Origin: DATBGS01 sp036557885 | GTDB lineage: Bacteria > Chloroflexota > Ktedonobacteria > Ktedonobacterales > DATBGS01 | NCBI GenBank assembly: GCA_036557885.1 | Contig: DATBGS010000165.1 | Span: 186,001 to 250,000, forward strand | Reading direction: 5' to 3' | Length of the DNA stretch: 64,000 nucleotides | Shown: positions 25,165-33,775 of the stretch, piece by piece | Numbering within the stretch: position 1 is the first letter of the stretch | Layout of the letters: the number at the start of each line of letters is the position of its first letter | The notes under the pieces: generated by a model | Told to the model about the DNA's origin: nothing | What the model saw: the letters and a program-made list of their open reading frames with translations, nothing else | The model's database searches: none | Made by a program: the position numbers and the translations under genes

Positions 25165-28100
25165 ATGCAGTGTCCGTCGTGTGGTGTTGAAAATCCCGAA
25201 GGGGCCAAATTCTGTCAGGAATGTGGAAAGCGCCTTCCTATCCGATGTCCCAACTGCCATACGTTGAACCTTCCCACCGCCAAGTTTTGTAACCAATGCG
25301 GCACCCGTTTAGAGGTAGTGCAAGGTGCATTCCAGCCATCTCCCCCCTCAACCGGCCAGCCTTCTGTAACCAGAAATGAACCCCCTTCCCGACAGAAATC
25401 AAGCGCCCCCTCTTCAGAACCCCCCCCTGTTCCAGACCAGGCCGAAAAACCGGGTGAGAGCGAAGATACGTTCTCTCTGCAATTGGAGGGCGAAGAACGC
25501 CGCCTGGTAACGATTCTCTTTGCCGATATGACCGGCTCAACGGCCCTGGCCGAACACATGGACCCGGAAGAGGTGCGGCTGCTGCTGGCCGGCTATTTCA
25601 GCACGATGGCCCAGGCCATTCACCGGCATGGCGGCACCATCGAAAAGTTTATCGGGGATGCGGTGATGGCCGTGTTTGGCGCGCCAACCGCCCACGAAGA
25701 CGACCCAGACCGCGCCGTGCGCGCCGCGCTGGAGATGCTGGAAGAATTGCAGCGCTTCAACGAGCGGCGCCAGGCCGAAGACGCCAAAGCAATGCCCATC
25801 CAGATTCGCATCGGCATCAACACAGGCGATGTCGTTGCCGCCAGCAGCGCCCACGAAGGCGGTCAGTTTTTCATCACAGGCGACGCGGTAAACGTGGCGG
25901 CGCGCTTCCAGCAATACGCCCAGCCCGGCACAATCCTGGTGGGCGAGCGCACCTATCGCAGCACGCTGGGCGCGATAGTCTATGAGAGCCTTAGCCCCAT
26001 TGAGGTCAAGGGGAAATCTGAGGCGCTGCGCGTCTGGCGAGCCATTACAACAGTGGATGACCAGGCAGCCCCGGCCACCCAGCGTTCGCGGGGCATCAAC
26101 GAACTGCCCTCGCCTTTTATTGGGCGCGCAACTGAAATGGCGATTTTAGACGCGCTGTATGAGCGCACGATTGAGGAACAGCGGCCCCATCTGGTGACAT
26201 TGATGGGCGCGCCTGGCGTGGGCAAGTCCCGGCTGGTGCGCGAATGGCTCATGCATATCCTGCACGGCGAGCACGTCACAGGCGACAGCCATTTTGCCGA
26301 AAGCAAGACACCGCAGCCGCAGCTTGAGCCGCTGATGCTGGAAGGCCGCTGCCCGCCGTATGGCGCGGGCATCACTTACTGGCCGCTGGCCGAGATTTTA
26401 CGCAGCTATTGCAGCTTCACAGAAAGCGACTCCGCGCAGGATGCCCGCGAGCGCCTGACCCATACGATGCAAGAACTGCTACATGAGACGGGCCAGGCTG
26501 ATGATTCGCAGCAACTGGTGCGCCAGCTCAGCTTTGCCATCGGGCTAGAGGCTCCCGAAAACCCACCACGCCCACCCGCAGGCGATTCCAAAGAGCAGCG
26601 CGAATCTTTGTTTCGCGCCTGGCGCATCTTCTTTGAAGCGCTGGCCCGCCGACAGCCGCTGCTGGTCTTCATTGACGACATCCACTGGGCCGATGAAGCG
26701 CTGCTTGATCTGCTGGAATACCTGGCACAGCGCGTCAGCGCCGCGCCGCTGCTCTTGATCTGCCCAACGCGGCCTGATCTGCTGGATAAGCGCCCTGGCT
26801 GGGGCGGTGGCAAACGCAACTTTACCACACTCACCCTGGAGCCGCTCTCCCCGGAGCAGAGCCACCAGATGCTGGATGCCATGATTCAGCCACAAGCGCT
26901 GCCCATCTCCCTACGCAGCGGCATTCTTTCCAAAGCTGAGGGCAACCCCTACTTTGTCGAAGAAATTATCCGCATGCTCATTGATCGCGGCGTTCTGGTC
27001 TGCGACGATGCCGACTGGCAGGTCGCGCCACAAGACCCAGATGCCACCTTCTCTGTTGTTGTCTCAGCAGCCATCCCCGATACCGTCCAGGGCGTGCTGG
27101 CAGCCCGCATAGATTTTCTTTCCCAGCAAGAAAAGCGTCTCTTGCAGCACGCCGCTGTTGCCGGGCGCACCTTCTGGAAGGGCGCGCTGGCGCATCTGGC
27201 CCAGGAAATGAATCCCGACGCGCTCAGCCAGGCGCTGGAAGGGCTGCGGCGCAAAGATTTCCTGCAAGAAAATGAGCGCCCAACCGGAATGATTCTTGAG
27301 CACGACGTGCAATTTACCTTTAAGCATGTGCTGGTGCGCGATGTCGCCTATGCCAGCATCCCACGCGCTCGCCGCGCCCGCGAGCACGCGCGCATGGCGG
27401 AGTGGATGGAGCGGATGGCTGCGGGGCGCATTGACGAATTTGTTGAACTGCTCGCGTACCATTATCACCAGGCAGTTATTACCTGGTCGCAAACAACCTC
27501 TGGGCAAGCATTGGCGCGCAGGCCAGCCAGGGCACAGGCGCAGGCCGATCTGCGCCAGAAAGCTGTGCTCTATCTGGTTCAGGCAGGCGATGAGGCGATG
27601 ACAAAGTACGCGGCGAATCAGGCCGTGCGCCACTACACCGCCGCGCTGGGGTTGCTCAATGGCGGCGAAAGCGACCGCAAGCTCCACCCAGAATTACATA
27701 AAAAACTAGGCCGCGCCTACTTTGTGCTCTCAGACGGCGATGCCGCCTGGGAGCACTACCAGCAAGCGCTGGCAGCATCGAAAGATGCAGAGCCAAAAGA
27801 GCGCGCGCACCTCTACCAGCACCTCACGATGCTCAGCACCCGCTGGCGCGGCATGTTCAAGCAGCCTCCTGATTTCGCGCTCATTCGTTCCTTGCTGAAT
27901 GAAGGGCTGGAACTCTTAAAAGATCAGCCAGAATCAAACGATCTGGCGCTGCTCCTGGCAAGCGAGGCATTCTGGTATATCCAGGCATATCTCCATTACC
28001 AGGCAGAAGAAACCGCGCTGGAGCAAGCCACTATCAGCGCGGAACGCGCCGCCAGCATTGCTGAAAAGCTGAACCATCCGGCGTATTACTCTGAAGTGCT

Positions 28101-29106
28101 CGACGCGCTTTCTGGCGTCTATGCCAATGTGAGTGATTATCGCGCGGGCCTGGAGGTGCAGAAGCGGCGGTTGGCGCTTGTCGAGCGCATCCGCGACAAA
28201 GCTGAAATCCTCGATGTCTATTACACCGCCAGCAATGGCTACTACTTCCTGGCTGAATACGCCCAGGCACTCGTCTGGGCCGATGAAGCGATGAAAGTCG
28301 CCGAGGCGATGAACAGCCGCCGCAAGCTGTGTTCTATCCTGGCCCACAAGGTCTGCATTTACTTTGCCTGGGATCGCTGGTCAGAGGTCTTGCTCTGGGG
28401 CGAAAAGCTCGCTGCTCTCTGCGAACAATACGATCTGCTGCACCAAAGCTGGCCTGCCCCCTCTGGCATCAGGGCGCTGGCAATGGTGTACTACTTTACC
28501 GGCCAGGAAGAGCGCGGCAACCATTATGCCCAGGTGCTTGAGCAAACTATCGGGCGAATTGAGCAAAACGTGCACAGCGAAATATTGATTGCGCACCTGC
28601 GCATTGCCCAGCAGCGTCTCGAAGAGGCGCGCGAGTTACTCCAGTCGGTGTTAGCACAATTCCCCGGTATTGAGTCCATTCAAATCCAGGCATATCTGGC
28701 CGAGGTATGTGTGCGACTCAATGATGAGGCCACCTATGATGCGTTGCCCGCGTCTCTGGCAACGCAGCTTGAGCGCTCAGGCGACCGCAAAAGCTGGGCA
28801 CTGCTGCTGCGCACGCGCGGCAAGGTCCACTCTCAACGAGGCAAGATGAGCGAGGCCAGCCAGGACTTGCGCGCAGCACTGGCGATCTATCGAGAGATTG
28901 GCACGCGCTGGGAAGAAGCGTTGACGATGGAAGCGCTGGCTGCGCATCTGCTGTGTATTCAGGATGGGCATACAAGTGATGAAGTTACCAGCCTGCTGGA
29001 ATCTGTCCAGAAAATCTATGAGGAACTGCATGCCGAGCCAGACCTTGTAAGAATGCGAAACGCTGTACGACTCAATGGGGCGAAAGTCCATCACGACGCC
29101 AGGTAA
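25165..29106 (+). CDS. Zinc-ribbon / class III nucleotide cyclase / AAA ATPase / TPR signalling protein
   Basis: 1313 residues. Two N-terminal zinc ribbons (CPSC..CQEC, 3-20; CPNC..CNQC, 28-45), then a Pro/Ser-rich linker. A class III cyclase domain spans about 115-295 with FADMTGSTALAEHMD (metal Asp) and KFIGDAVMAVFGAP, ending in the ITGDAVNVAARFQQ segment. Next is a STAND-type ATPase with Walker A GAPGVGKSR (348-356) and Walker B LLVFIDDIHWADE (about 499). The C-terminal half has TPR-like helical repeats (about 810-1280). Such proteins are common in Chloroflexota and actinobacteria. Whether the cyclase makes cAMP is uncertain because the adenine-specificity residues cannot be placed by eye. 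Zinc-peptidase gene follows 5 bp later. Confidence 0.9.
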   Translation: MQCPSCGVENPEGAKFCQECGKRLPIRCPNCHTLNLPTAKFCNQCGTRLEVVQGAFQPSPPSTGQPSVTRNEPPSRQKSSAPSSEPPPVPDQAEKPGESEDTFSLQLEGEERRLVTILFADMTGSTALAEHMDPEEVRLLLAGYFSTMAQAIHRHGGTIEKFIGDAVMAVFGAPTAHEDDPDRAVRAALEMLEELQRFNERRQAEDAKAMPIQIRIGINTGDVVAASSAHEGGQFFITGDAVNVAARFQQYAQPGTILVGERTYRSTLGAIVYESLSPIEVKGKSEALRVWRAITTVDDQAAPATQRSRGINELPSPFIGRATEMAILDALYERTIEEQRPHLVTLMGAPGVGKSRLVREWLMHILHGEHVTGDSHFAESKTPQPQLEPLMLEGRCPPYGAGITYWPLAEILRSYCSFTESDSAQDARERLTHTMQELLHETGQADDSQQLVRQLSFAIGLEAPENPPRPPAGDSKEQRESLFRAWRIFFEALARRQPLLVFIDDIHWADEALLDLLEYLAQRVSAAPLLLICPTRPDLLDKRPGWGGGKRNFTTLTLEPLSPEQSHQMLDAMIQPQALPISLRSGILSKAEGNPYFVEEIIRMLIDRGVLVCDDADWQVAPQDPDATFSVVVSAAIPDTVQGVLAARIDFLSQQEKRLLQHAAVAGRTFWKGALAHLAQEMNPDALSQALEGLRRKDFLQENERPTGMILEHDVQFTFKHVLVRDVAYASIPRARRAREHARMAEWMERMAAGRIDEFVELLAYHYHQAVITWSQTTSGQALARRPARAQAQADLRQKAVLYLVQAGDEAMTKYAANQAVRHYTAALGLLNGGESDRKLHPELHKKLGRAYFVLSDGDAAWEHYQQALAASKDAEPKERAHLYQHLTMLSTRWRGMFKQPPDFALIRSLLNEGLELLKDQPESNDLALLLASEAFWYIQAYLHYQAEETALEQATISAERAASIAEKLNHPAYYSEVLDALSGVYANVSDYRAGLEVQKRRLALVERIRDKAEILDVYYTASNGYYFLAEYAQALVWADEAMKVAEAMNSRRKLCSILAHKVCIYFAWDRWSEVLLWGEKLAALCEQYDLLHQSWPAPSGIRALAMVYYFTGQEERGNHYAQVLEQTIGRIEQNVHSEILIAHLRIAQQRLEEARELLQSVLAQFPGIESIQIQAYLAEVCVRLNDEATYDALPASLATQLERSGDRKSWALLLRTRGKVHSQRGKMSEASQDLRAALAIYREIGTRWEEALTMEALAAHLLCIQDGHTSDEVTSLLESVQKIYEELHAEPDLVRMRNAVRLNGAKVHHDAR

Positions 29107-29111
29107 GATAC

Positions 29112-30179
29112 ATGTCTTCCTCCATGACTCCTCGTTTTTGCCATGTCTGCGGCAAACCCATTTTCGGCGCTTACGTCCAGTATAGCAATGGGTTGGTCGC
29201 CTGCTCATTCTGCGAGCAGATGCGCCCGCACTGCGCGCGCTGCCATCTGCCCGCCCTGCAACTGGATGAGCACAAGCTCTGCGCATCCTGCCAGAAAACT
29301 GCCCTGCGCTGCCAGGTCTGCGGCACTCCCATCACTGGTGACTACATTGAATACAACACTGGATTGATCGCCTGCGAAAAATGCCACCGAAACGGGCGAC
29401 ACTGCGCGCACTGCAAGCGCCCGATGCGCCAGCAGGAACAAGGCGAATTTTGCGACGCCTGCCAGAAGACGCTGCCCCGCTGTGGCATTTGCCAGCGCCC
29501 CATCACCGGCCAGTTTTTCCGCTTTGGCGACTCCCCTCAACCCTATTGCCCCACCTGCTCCAAAGAGCGGCCCCAATGCGATGTGTGCGGCGTGCCGGTG
29601 GGCGCGGATGGTCAGCGGCTTTCCGGCGGGCAACATCGCTGCGGTGAATGCCGGAAAACGCTGGTGCTGGATGATCGGGAAGTGCAGGCACTGTATCTGC
29701 TCGTCATCCAACGCACCAAGCTGGTGCTGGAGGGCGAGGTGAGGCAGACGCCAGCGGTGGTCGTGGCTGACCCAGCGGAACTTTCAGCGATTCGCAGCCG
29801 TCACCTGGCCGACGCCGACCCGGACGCCAGGACGCAGCATCTGGTAGGATTCTTTGAGCAGCGCAACAGTCAGCGAACGATCTACCTGGAGCGCGGGCTG
29901 CCGCGCGCCACACTGATTGGCACGCTGGCCCACGAGTTTGCCCACGCCTGGCAAGCAGACTACGCGCCGCATGCGCAGGAATTGCTGCTGCGCGAGGGAT
30001 TTGCTGAATGGGTAGCGTATCGGGTATTGGTGACGCTGGGGCACACCCGCGAAGCGGCGCGTGCCACCCGGCGCGAAGACGAATATGGGCGCGGGCTGCG
30101 CTACTTCATCACCCTGGAGCAGCAATCCGGGCGTCAGCGGGTGCTCTCCGAGGCCAGGGCCGCCATCACAAAACTATAA
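29112..30179 (+). CDS. Multi-zinc-finger (LIM-like) protein with C-terminal DA1-type metallopeptidase domain
   Basis: 355 residues. Residues 10-185 hold repeated CxxC / CxxC-H/C blocks (FCHVCGKPI, HCARCHLP, RCQVCGTPI, HCAHCKRP, RCGICQRPI, QCDVCGVPV), six LIM-like treble-clef units alternating with TG.(Y/F) segments. The C-terminal domain has LAHEFAHAW (272-280), a gluzincin HExxH, and EGFAEW (about 295), which supplies the third ligand. This is the layout of plant DA1-family peptidases, where LIM domains precede an HExxH peptidase. No signal peptide, so intracellular. It lies 5 bp after the cyclase-type gene and is probably cotranslated. Substrate unknown. Confidence 0.8.
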   Translation: MSSSMTPRFCHVCGKPIFGAYVQYSNGLVACSFCEQMRPHCARCHLPALQLDEHKLCASCQKTALRCQVCGTPITGDYIEYNTGLIACEKCHRNGRHCAHCKRPMRQQEQGEFCDACQKTLPRCGICQRPITGQFFRFGDSPQPYCPTCSKERPQCDVCGVPVGADGQRLSGGQHRCGECRKTLVLDDREVQALYLLVIQRTKLVLEGEVRQTPAVVVADPAELSAIRSRHLADADPDARTQHLVGFFEQRNSQRTIYLERGLPRATLIGTLAHEFAHAWQADYAPHAQELLLREGFAEWVAYRVLVTLGHTREAARATRREDEYGRGLRYFITLEQQSGRQRVLSEARAAITKL

Positions 30180-30241
30180 AAATGGGGGTGGGTTTTCCGG
30201 CCTGCCACCTGCTTTCAGCAACAATCTCGCTATCAAACCCA

Positions 30242-30270
30242 TTGACTTCAGCCCATGAACATGTTATACT
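30242..30270 (+). promoter_or_regulatory. Strong sigma70-type promoter of a structured RNA
   Basis: TTGACT (30242-30247), 17-nt spacer, TATACT (30265-30270): one mismatch per hexamer and ideal spacing. It lies 62 bp after the zinc-peptidase stop and 610 bp before the next large ORF, so it must drive something in the gap. Confidence 0.7.
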
Positions 30271-30548
30271 GGCTATAGTTCCAGAGGGAAAGAGCCAGAC
30301 CAAAGGAACCTTATCAGCCTCCCTTCCAGGGGAAGCGGTAAGCGGGAACTTTCCCCTACCGTGTGTTTCACGGGAAGTAACGCCTGTGGACAGAGCCAAC
30401 ACCTTCAGTGCTGTCGCGGTTCTGGACGAAACAGGAACCAGTGACTTCCGGCCCGAAGGCAGGAAGGGTTGAAACAAACACTGGATAACGCGGCTCACGG
30501 CCAAGGCTGACAGCCTTGCATTCGGAAACTAGGAAAGGAGCACTGCCT

Positions 30549-30617
30549 ATGTTCCCGATGAAAAAGCCAATACGTCTCCTGGGGATGGTCTTTCAAATTG
30601 ACAAATCGCGCCCGTAA
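30549..30617 (+). CDS. Possible 22-residue small protein or leader peptide
   Basis: ATG at 30549 follows AAAGGAG (30534-30540) at 8 nt. The frame encodes a basic/hydrophobic 22-mer (MFPMKKPIRLLGMVFQIDKS then RP) and stops at TAA. It lies in the middle of the putative structured RNA. No homology recognised and length is too short for statistical support. Confidence 0.3.
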   Translation: MFPMKKPIRLLGMVFQIDKSRP

Positions 30618-30798
30618 AAGCGGGCATCCGATTCTTCCCTGATGGGCTACGCCAAAACCCCTGACGCTACGGCGATCATCTTTCTGATGGAACTCACCGT
30701 AATGACGAAGACAGGACGTGGGTTGGCAAGGCAACAGTGGGGGAGGAGACAGGCACCATTGCCTGTTCTGAAAAGATCGGTGATGTAGATAAGATTTC

Positions 30799-30834
30799 GG
30801 CTCGAACCAATCTGGTTCGAGCCTGTTCTATTCT
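30799..30834 (+). terminator. Rho-independent terminator of the structured RNA
   Basis: GGCTCGAACCA (30799-30809) pairs perfectly with TGGTTCGAGCC (30813-30823) around loop ATC, followed by TGTTCTATTCT. GCCTGTTC at 30821-30828 overlaps the 3' arm and can alternatively pair with GAACAGGC at 30854-30861. Confidence 0.75.
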
Positions 30835-30879
30835 CTTCCCCTGAACTGGGATGGAACAGGCGCGTAAGGAGGGCTGGCA

Positions 30880-31383
30880 ATGACGACTGAGGATAAACCA
30901 TCTCCCCTTCCGGCGCTCAATACCATTCGCATCCGTCCAGCCACCCCCCAGGACGGCCCAGCCGTCCGTGAGATCGTCTTTGCCACCCTGCGTTCCTATG
31001 GCATCATCCCAGACCCGGACGGCCTGGATGCTGATGTCGTTGCCTTTGGTAGCAACGTCTCCGGCACCATTCTGGAATGGGTGGCTGAGGTCAAGGGCGT
31101 GGTTGTTGGCTCGGTCATGCTCAGCGAGGCCGACAAAGGCGAAGCCAAACTCACCAAGTTCTTTGTAGACTCCACTTATCGCGGCCTGGGCATTGGCCGC
31201 AAGCTGTTGGCCTCCGTGATGAACGAAGCCCGCACGCGCCACCTGACCCGCCTGTCCCTGGAAACCCGCACCGCCTACCATGAAGCCGTCCACCTCTACG
31301 AAGCTACCGGCTGGGTACGCGGCCCCGATCTCCCCCCAGGCTACGGCCCAGACCGCACCTACACGCTGGACATTGACCCCTGA
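30880..31383 (+). CDS. GNAT-family N-acetyltransferase
   Basis: 167 residues starting after AAGGAGGGCTGGCA. The acetyl-CoA site is FFVDSTYRGLGIGRKLL (94-110), with R101-G-L-G-I-G as motif A, and LETRTAYHEAVHLYEATGWVRG as motif B. The beta-strand AEVKGVVVGSVML precedes it. The family transfers acetyl from acetyl-CoA to amines; the acceptor is not predictable. It lies just downstream of the RNA terminator, but a separate promoter was not found, so part of its expression may depend on terminator readthrough. Confidence 0.85.
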   Translation: MTTEDKPSPLPALNTIRIRPATPQDGPAVREIVFATLRSYGIIPDPDGLDADVVAFGSNVSGTILEWVAEVKGVVVGSVMLSEADKGEAKLTKFFVDSTYRGLGIGRKLLASVMNEARTRHLTRLSLETRTAYHEAVHLYEATGWVRGPDLPPGYGPDRTYTLDIDP

Positions 31384-31436
31384 GTTCCCCCGCCTTCGCC
31401 TGCATATTCCGCAGGTGTTATGCAAGCTAGCGCTCT

Positions 31437-32792
31437 TTATCGCTTTGAGTAAGCAAGGGGGGCGTGCTCCTGGCCGCCTCGCGTACCCTGTCTGGGGGAA
31501 GGGGGCCGCAGCCACAGCGAAACATGCGCGGGCTGCATCGTTTCTTGCACCACTGCTATCAACTGCTCTCGCAGTTCTCCCAGGCCAACCTCTGTGCGTA
31601 ACGACGTGCTGAACGACTCGAGGATTTTCACTGCATCATACTTGCGCCGGTAGAAGCGCCGATCAATGAAGGTCTGAATCCGACCTCGCAGGGGACTGAA
31701 CAACGCAATAATCAACAGGGTTGAGCCAACAATCACCAACGGCTGATCCCCCGCCTGCCCGGTCACTGCCTGGGTGAGCGATGACAGGCCAATGATGACA
31801 CCCACATAGGTCAGCGTCAAGATAGCGGTCAGTGTGCCATAAACCAGGGTACGGTTAATGATGGTATCAATATCCCATAAGCGGTATCGCAGCATTGCGA
31901 AACCCAGACCCAGGTACAGGAGCACCGAGGAAAGCAGGAGCGTAACGGTTGGAAAGAGCGCCTGAAAGGGTGAAGTAGCCGATAAAACGCCAGGAAGCGC
32001 ATCCCCCAGCAGGGAAAAAATGACCCAGGCCGCCGCCGCGTAGACAACCCATTTCGTCTGCTGCCGCTGGGTAGCGTGAAAGACGCGCAAATAGCGGTAG
32101 ATCAGGACAGACAGCGTTCCCCCAAAGACCAACACACCACTCAACACCGACACCGCGCCTTGTACAAAATCTGGGCCTGGGATGGTTGGCGAGAGAAAGG
32201 TGATGATCCAAAATGAGAGGACGAACATAGACCAGCGCGGCGCAAATTGTCCCGTTGGGAAGGTCAAAAGGAAGGCGCCCAGCCCAATCCATTGCGCGCC
32301 GGAGATAACTTCTGACAACGTGGAAAAAAGCGGCGGCGTTGGGCTGGGCACCCACAGCAAGGAGAGTGTATTACCAGCGCCATCGCCACCAAAGAGAATG
32401 AGCAGCAGCGAAACAAGCAAGCCCATGCCTTCAGCGGACTTGCGCCAGAAAAGCAGCAGGCCAATACCCCAGGGCAGAAGAGATACCAGCACATTCAAGG
32501 TGACAAAGTAGATGGCATAGTCAGTCAGGGAGAGATGCAGGCGGGTAAGCCCTTGGATTGTGCTTGCTGAAAGCTGTGCGGAATCATCTGTACAGCCCAC
32601 CTGGTTAGTAAGGGGGCAAACGGTACTCATGAGTTGGTAGTACGCGGGAATGCTCGCCACGAAGTTTGCCAGCAGCAGCAGCGCGCAAACGCCCCACGCC
32701 GCGCGAGCCAGAGGCAACCATCGTCGGGGAATACGCCAGGAAGACCCGCTCGAAGACGCTGGTTGCGCCGGTGCGCCGGAGGATGATTGCAT
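31437..32792 (-). CDS. Multi-pass membrane sensor lacking a kinase domain
   Basis: 451 residues from an ATG 7 nt after GGGGAG; an in-frame ATG at 32846 is possible. About nine to ten membrane segments span residues 20-370. The segment RYRLWDIDTIINRTLVYGTLTAI near two-thirds is characteristic of a membrane-sensor histidine kinase subgroup common in Ktedonobacteria-like genomes, and DRRFYRRKYDAVKILESFSTSLRTEV... QETMQPAHVSLWLR is the usual lead-in to a kinase. The protein then stops: there is no HisKA or ATPase domain, and neither adjacent frame continues one. It may act as a signal-modulating membrane partner or be a shortened sensor. Confidence 0.65.
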   Translation of the reverse strand: MQSSSGAPAQPASSSGSSWRIPRRWLPLARAAWGVCALLLLANFVASIPAYYQLMSTVCPLTNQVGCTDDSAQLSASTIQGLTRLHLSLTDYAIYFVTLNVLVSLLPWGIGLLLFWRKSAEGMGLLVSLLLILFGGDGAGNTLSLLWVPSPTPPLFSTLSEVISGAQWIGLGAFLLTFPTGQFAPRWSMFVLSFWIITFLSPTIPGPDFVQGAVSVLSGVLVFGGTLSVLIYRYLRVFHATQRQQTKWVVYAAAAWVIFSLLGDALPGVLSATSPFQALFPTVTLLLSSVLLYLGLGFAMLRYRLWDIDTIINRTLVYGTLTAILTLTYVGVIIGLSSLTQAVTGQAGDQPLVIVGSTLLIIALFSPLRGRIQTFIDRRFYRRKYDAVKILESFSTSLRTEVGLGELREQLIAVVQETMQPAHVSLWLRPPSPRQGTRGGQEHAPLAYSKR

Positions 32793-33035
32793 TGTTGTGC
32801 TCCCCATATATGCGACCAGTATTTCATCCAGCAGAGAGAAGGGCATAACACCCAGATGCCGGTTTCTACCGCCTTTGCCTATAGTAAATCATACTGCCGT
32901 CTGAAGATCGTTACGAAAAGCGTTACGAGCAGCAAAGGGGCAAAAATGCTACCTGTATAAAAGCCGCCACTTTGTTCGTCTTCATCTTGGTAGCAAACCA
33001 AGCCAATGCTCTCAAGGAGGCGAAAGCAAAACACC

Positions 33036-33680
33036 ATGCACCAGTGGGATGTGACGGCAGAAGAAGCCATCGCCATACAAGAGCGGCTGCGCCCGCTCGT
33101 TCAGCAGAAAAACGCCCTGGAACTAGACCAGATTCGGTCAGTAGCAGGCATTGACGCCTACTACCGCGAAACCGGAAAAGCCGCCATTGTCGTCTTCTCT
33201 TTCCCGCAGTTGAAGGTGCTTGATCAGGTCATCACCAGCCACGACAGCCCCTTCCCCTACGTGCCAGGGCTGCTCTCGTTCCGCGAAGGGCCAGTGGTCC
33301 TGGCGGCGATAGAAAAGCTGAAAGTGCAGCCTGATCTGCTCATCTTCGACGGCCAGGGCTACGCGCATCCCCGGCGGCTGGGGCTGGCCTCGCACATGGG
33401 CGTGCTGCTGGACCGCCCCAGCATCGGCTGCGCCAAATCCTGGTTCATCGGTGAGTACACCATGCCCGGCCCCAAGAAGGGCGATTGCTCGCCCATGACC
33501 GACCAGGGCGAAACAATCGGCATGGCTGTGCGCACCAGGGAAGGCAGCAAGCCGCTGTTTGTCTCTGTCGGTCATAAGATTGACCTGGAAACAGCGGTGC
33601 AGGTCGTGCTGCGCTGCGTGCGCGGCGACAACCGCTACCCGGAAACCACGCGCCTCCCCGACCTGCTCTCGCGTGAGTAA
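33036..33680 (+). CDS. nfi: Endonuclease V
   Basis: 214 residues. Endonuclease V cuts near deoxyinosine (and other deaminated bases) in DNA. VAGIDAYY (about 44) carries the first metal Asp, YVPGLLSFREG holds the wedge and FREG motif, and LLIFDGQGYAHPRRLGLASHMGVLLDRPSIGCAKS has the second Asp, HPRR and GCAK motifs. All core residues are retained. The start at 33036 is 15 nt after AAGGAGG, a rather long spacing; ATG 33006 is in frame but precedes that site. Monocistronic. Confidence 0.93.
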   Translation: MHQWDVTAEEAIAIQERLRPLVQQKNALELDQIRSVAGIDAYYRETGKAAIVVFSFPQLKVLDQVITSHDSPFPYVPGLLSFREGPVVLAAIEKLKVQPDLLIFDGQGYAHPRRLGLASHMGVLLDRPSIGCAKSWFIGEYTMPGPKKGDCSPMTDQGETIGMAVRTREGSKPLFVSVGHKIDLETAVQVVLRCVRGDNRYPETTRLPDLLSRE

Positions 33681-33686
33681 GCAGTC

Positions 33687-33767
33687 AGCTTGTAGCCTCG
33701 GCCTCCGCCTGCCCTTCTGTCTTAGGGTGCCGGGGAACGCCCGCCAGGGGCGGCGGGGCTACAAGCT
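33687..33767. repeat. Dispersed palindrome, TGTAGCC-type
   Basis: AGCTTGTAGCC (33687-33697) pairs with GGCTACAAGCT (33757-33767), 11 bp, with CCGCC and GGCGG nearer the loop. It lies between the convergent nfi and valS genes. The core matches the copies at 36736, 41281, 47371 and 63201. Confidence 0.6.
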
Positions 33768-33775
33768 GCGATTCT

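Larger units (their letters stand above)
30277..30834 (+). ncRNA. Unidentified structured RNA, about 560 nt
   Basis: The 700 bases between the zinc-peptidase and GNAT genes contain no sizeable plausible gene but do have a strong promoter (30242-30270) and a clean terminator (30799-30834). Hairpins found by eye: AGGGGAA/TTCCCCT (30328-30357), CCGTG/CACGG (30359-30373), AAGGCT/AGCCTT near 30503-30517, GCCCG/CGGGC (30610-30625), a two-tier stem TACGG..CATC/GATG..CCGTA (30668-30701), ACAGGCA/TGCCTGT (30749-30766), and long-range GCCTTGC/GCAAGGC (near 30513 and 30726). It does not show signatures of tmRNA, RNase P, SRP RNA or the common riboswitches. A 22-codon ORF with a strong ribosome site lies inside. 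It could be a regulatory RNA, a guide-type RNA of an IS605 relative, or a long leader. Identity unknown. Confidence 0.5.

Noticed and set aside
30008..30472. Plus-strand ORF spanning the start of the RNA region
   Set aside because: Begins inside the peptidase gene in another frame, has no ribosome site and runs through the promoter and hairpins.
30277..30834. Identity as tmRNA, RNase P RNA, SRP RNA, 6S RNA or a standard riboswitch
   Set aside because: None of the conserved cores I know of these classes (for example GAGGAAAGTCC of RNase P, the SRP GGAAGGAAGCA loop, or B12 and TPP boxes) can be found; a 6S-like long rod does not form.
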